Source: Sulfurospirillum arcachonense (lineage in GTDB: Bacteria; Campylobacterota; Campylobacteria; Campylobacterales; Sulfurospirillaceae). From it: a stretch of DNA of 6,006 bases. The stretch covers positions 1 to 6,006 of the forward strand of contig DQTM01000165.1 of the NCBI GenBank assembly GCA_015662785.1, given 5' to 3'. The notes under the pieces were generated by a model that was given only the letters and a program-made list of their open reading frames with translations, was not told the origin of the DNA and ran no database searches. A program made the translations under genes and the position numbers. Positions 5,906-6,006 of this stretch are shown here, piece after piece. Within the stretch, counting starts at the first letter, position 1. Every line of letters begins with the position of its first letter.

Positions 5906-6006
5906 TTTTTAACCTTATTATCCTCTTATACGAATCTTCAATCTCTTCAATTTTGATTTGTCCATTTTGGACAGCTTCGATTATGATTTCTCTTACAACT
6001 TTGAGC
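5892..6006 (-). CDS. nagZ: Glycoside hydrolase family 3 protein, C-terminal end (probable beta-N-acetylhexosaminidase)
   Basis: The last 37 codons and TAA stop (5892-5894) are present; the rest lies beyond the right edge. The tail reads REIIIEAVQNGQIKIEEIED followed by SYKRIIRLKNGTN. It fits the conserved end of the GH3 catalytic domain, where an Ala-Val-x-x-Gly-x-Ile helix leads into a Ser-x-x-Arg-Ile-x-x-Leu-Lys helix. In a short protein ending here the likeliest member is NagZ, which removes N-acetylglucosamine from anhydro-muropeptides in peptidoglycan recycling. Other GH3 enzymes cannot be excluded from this tail. The stop overlaps the pyrC2 start by 14 nt, so both belong to one transcript. 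Confidence 0.6.
   Translation of the reverse strand, partial: LKVVREIIIEAVQNGQIKIEEIEDSYKRIIRLKNGTN

Overview
The window is AT-rich, densely packed bacterial DNA. Low GC, overlapping genes and gene content point to Campylobacterota (Sulfurimonas/Sulfurovum/Arcobacter-like). The eptA-dgkA pair with a dihydroorotase-family gene close by recalls the Campylobacter jejuni eptC-dgkA-pyrC neighbourhood. The placement is inferred from recognised protein families and synteny; no database search was run.

Left part (1-773, mostly + strand): the window opens in the last 18 codons of what looks like truA (tRNA pseudouridine synthase A). A gene for a small membrane-anchored protein follows (89-480). It is broken by an apparent one-base loss in a T run at 234-239; putting one T back gives a continuous 130-residue protein. 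The next ~210 bases (481-689) hold no convincing gene but several inverted repeats, including a perfect 14-bp stem likely to be a two-way terminator. At 690-770 there is a second, diverged copy of the truA 3' end, including its stop codon. The two copies share a perfect 21-bp core (42-62 and 753-773), so about 711 bp look inserted at, or duplicated around, the 3' end of truA.

Right part (754-6006, all - strand): a tight gene string reads leftward: the C-terminal end of a glycoside hydrolase family 3 protein (probably NagZ), a catalytically dead dihydroorotase-like protein (PyrC2/PyrC'), a MEMO1-family protein (AmmeMemoRadiSam system protein B type), an MCR/EptA-type phosphoethanolamine transferase, diacylglycerol kinase DgkA, and an exported NosD-like beta-helix protein. 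Junctions are overlaps of 14, 11 (or a 1-nt gap) and 4 nt, or gaps of 6-7 nt, so this is very likely one operon; its promoter lies outside the window.

The clearest functional link is EptA-DgkA. EptA takes phosphoethanolamine from phosphatidylethanolamine and leaves diacylglycerol, which DgkA converts to phosphatidic acid for lipid synthesis. NosD-like, MEMO-like and PyrC2 share transcription with this pair, but no biochemical link is visible. The most unusual points are the truA 3'-end duplication around a small broken gene, the loss of nearly all metal ligands in the dihydroorotase-like protein, and a NosD-family protein with no nos genes beside it.
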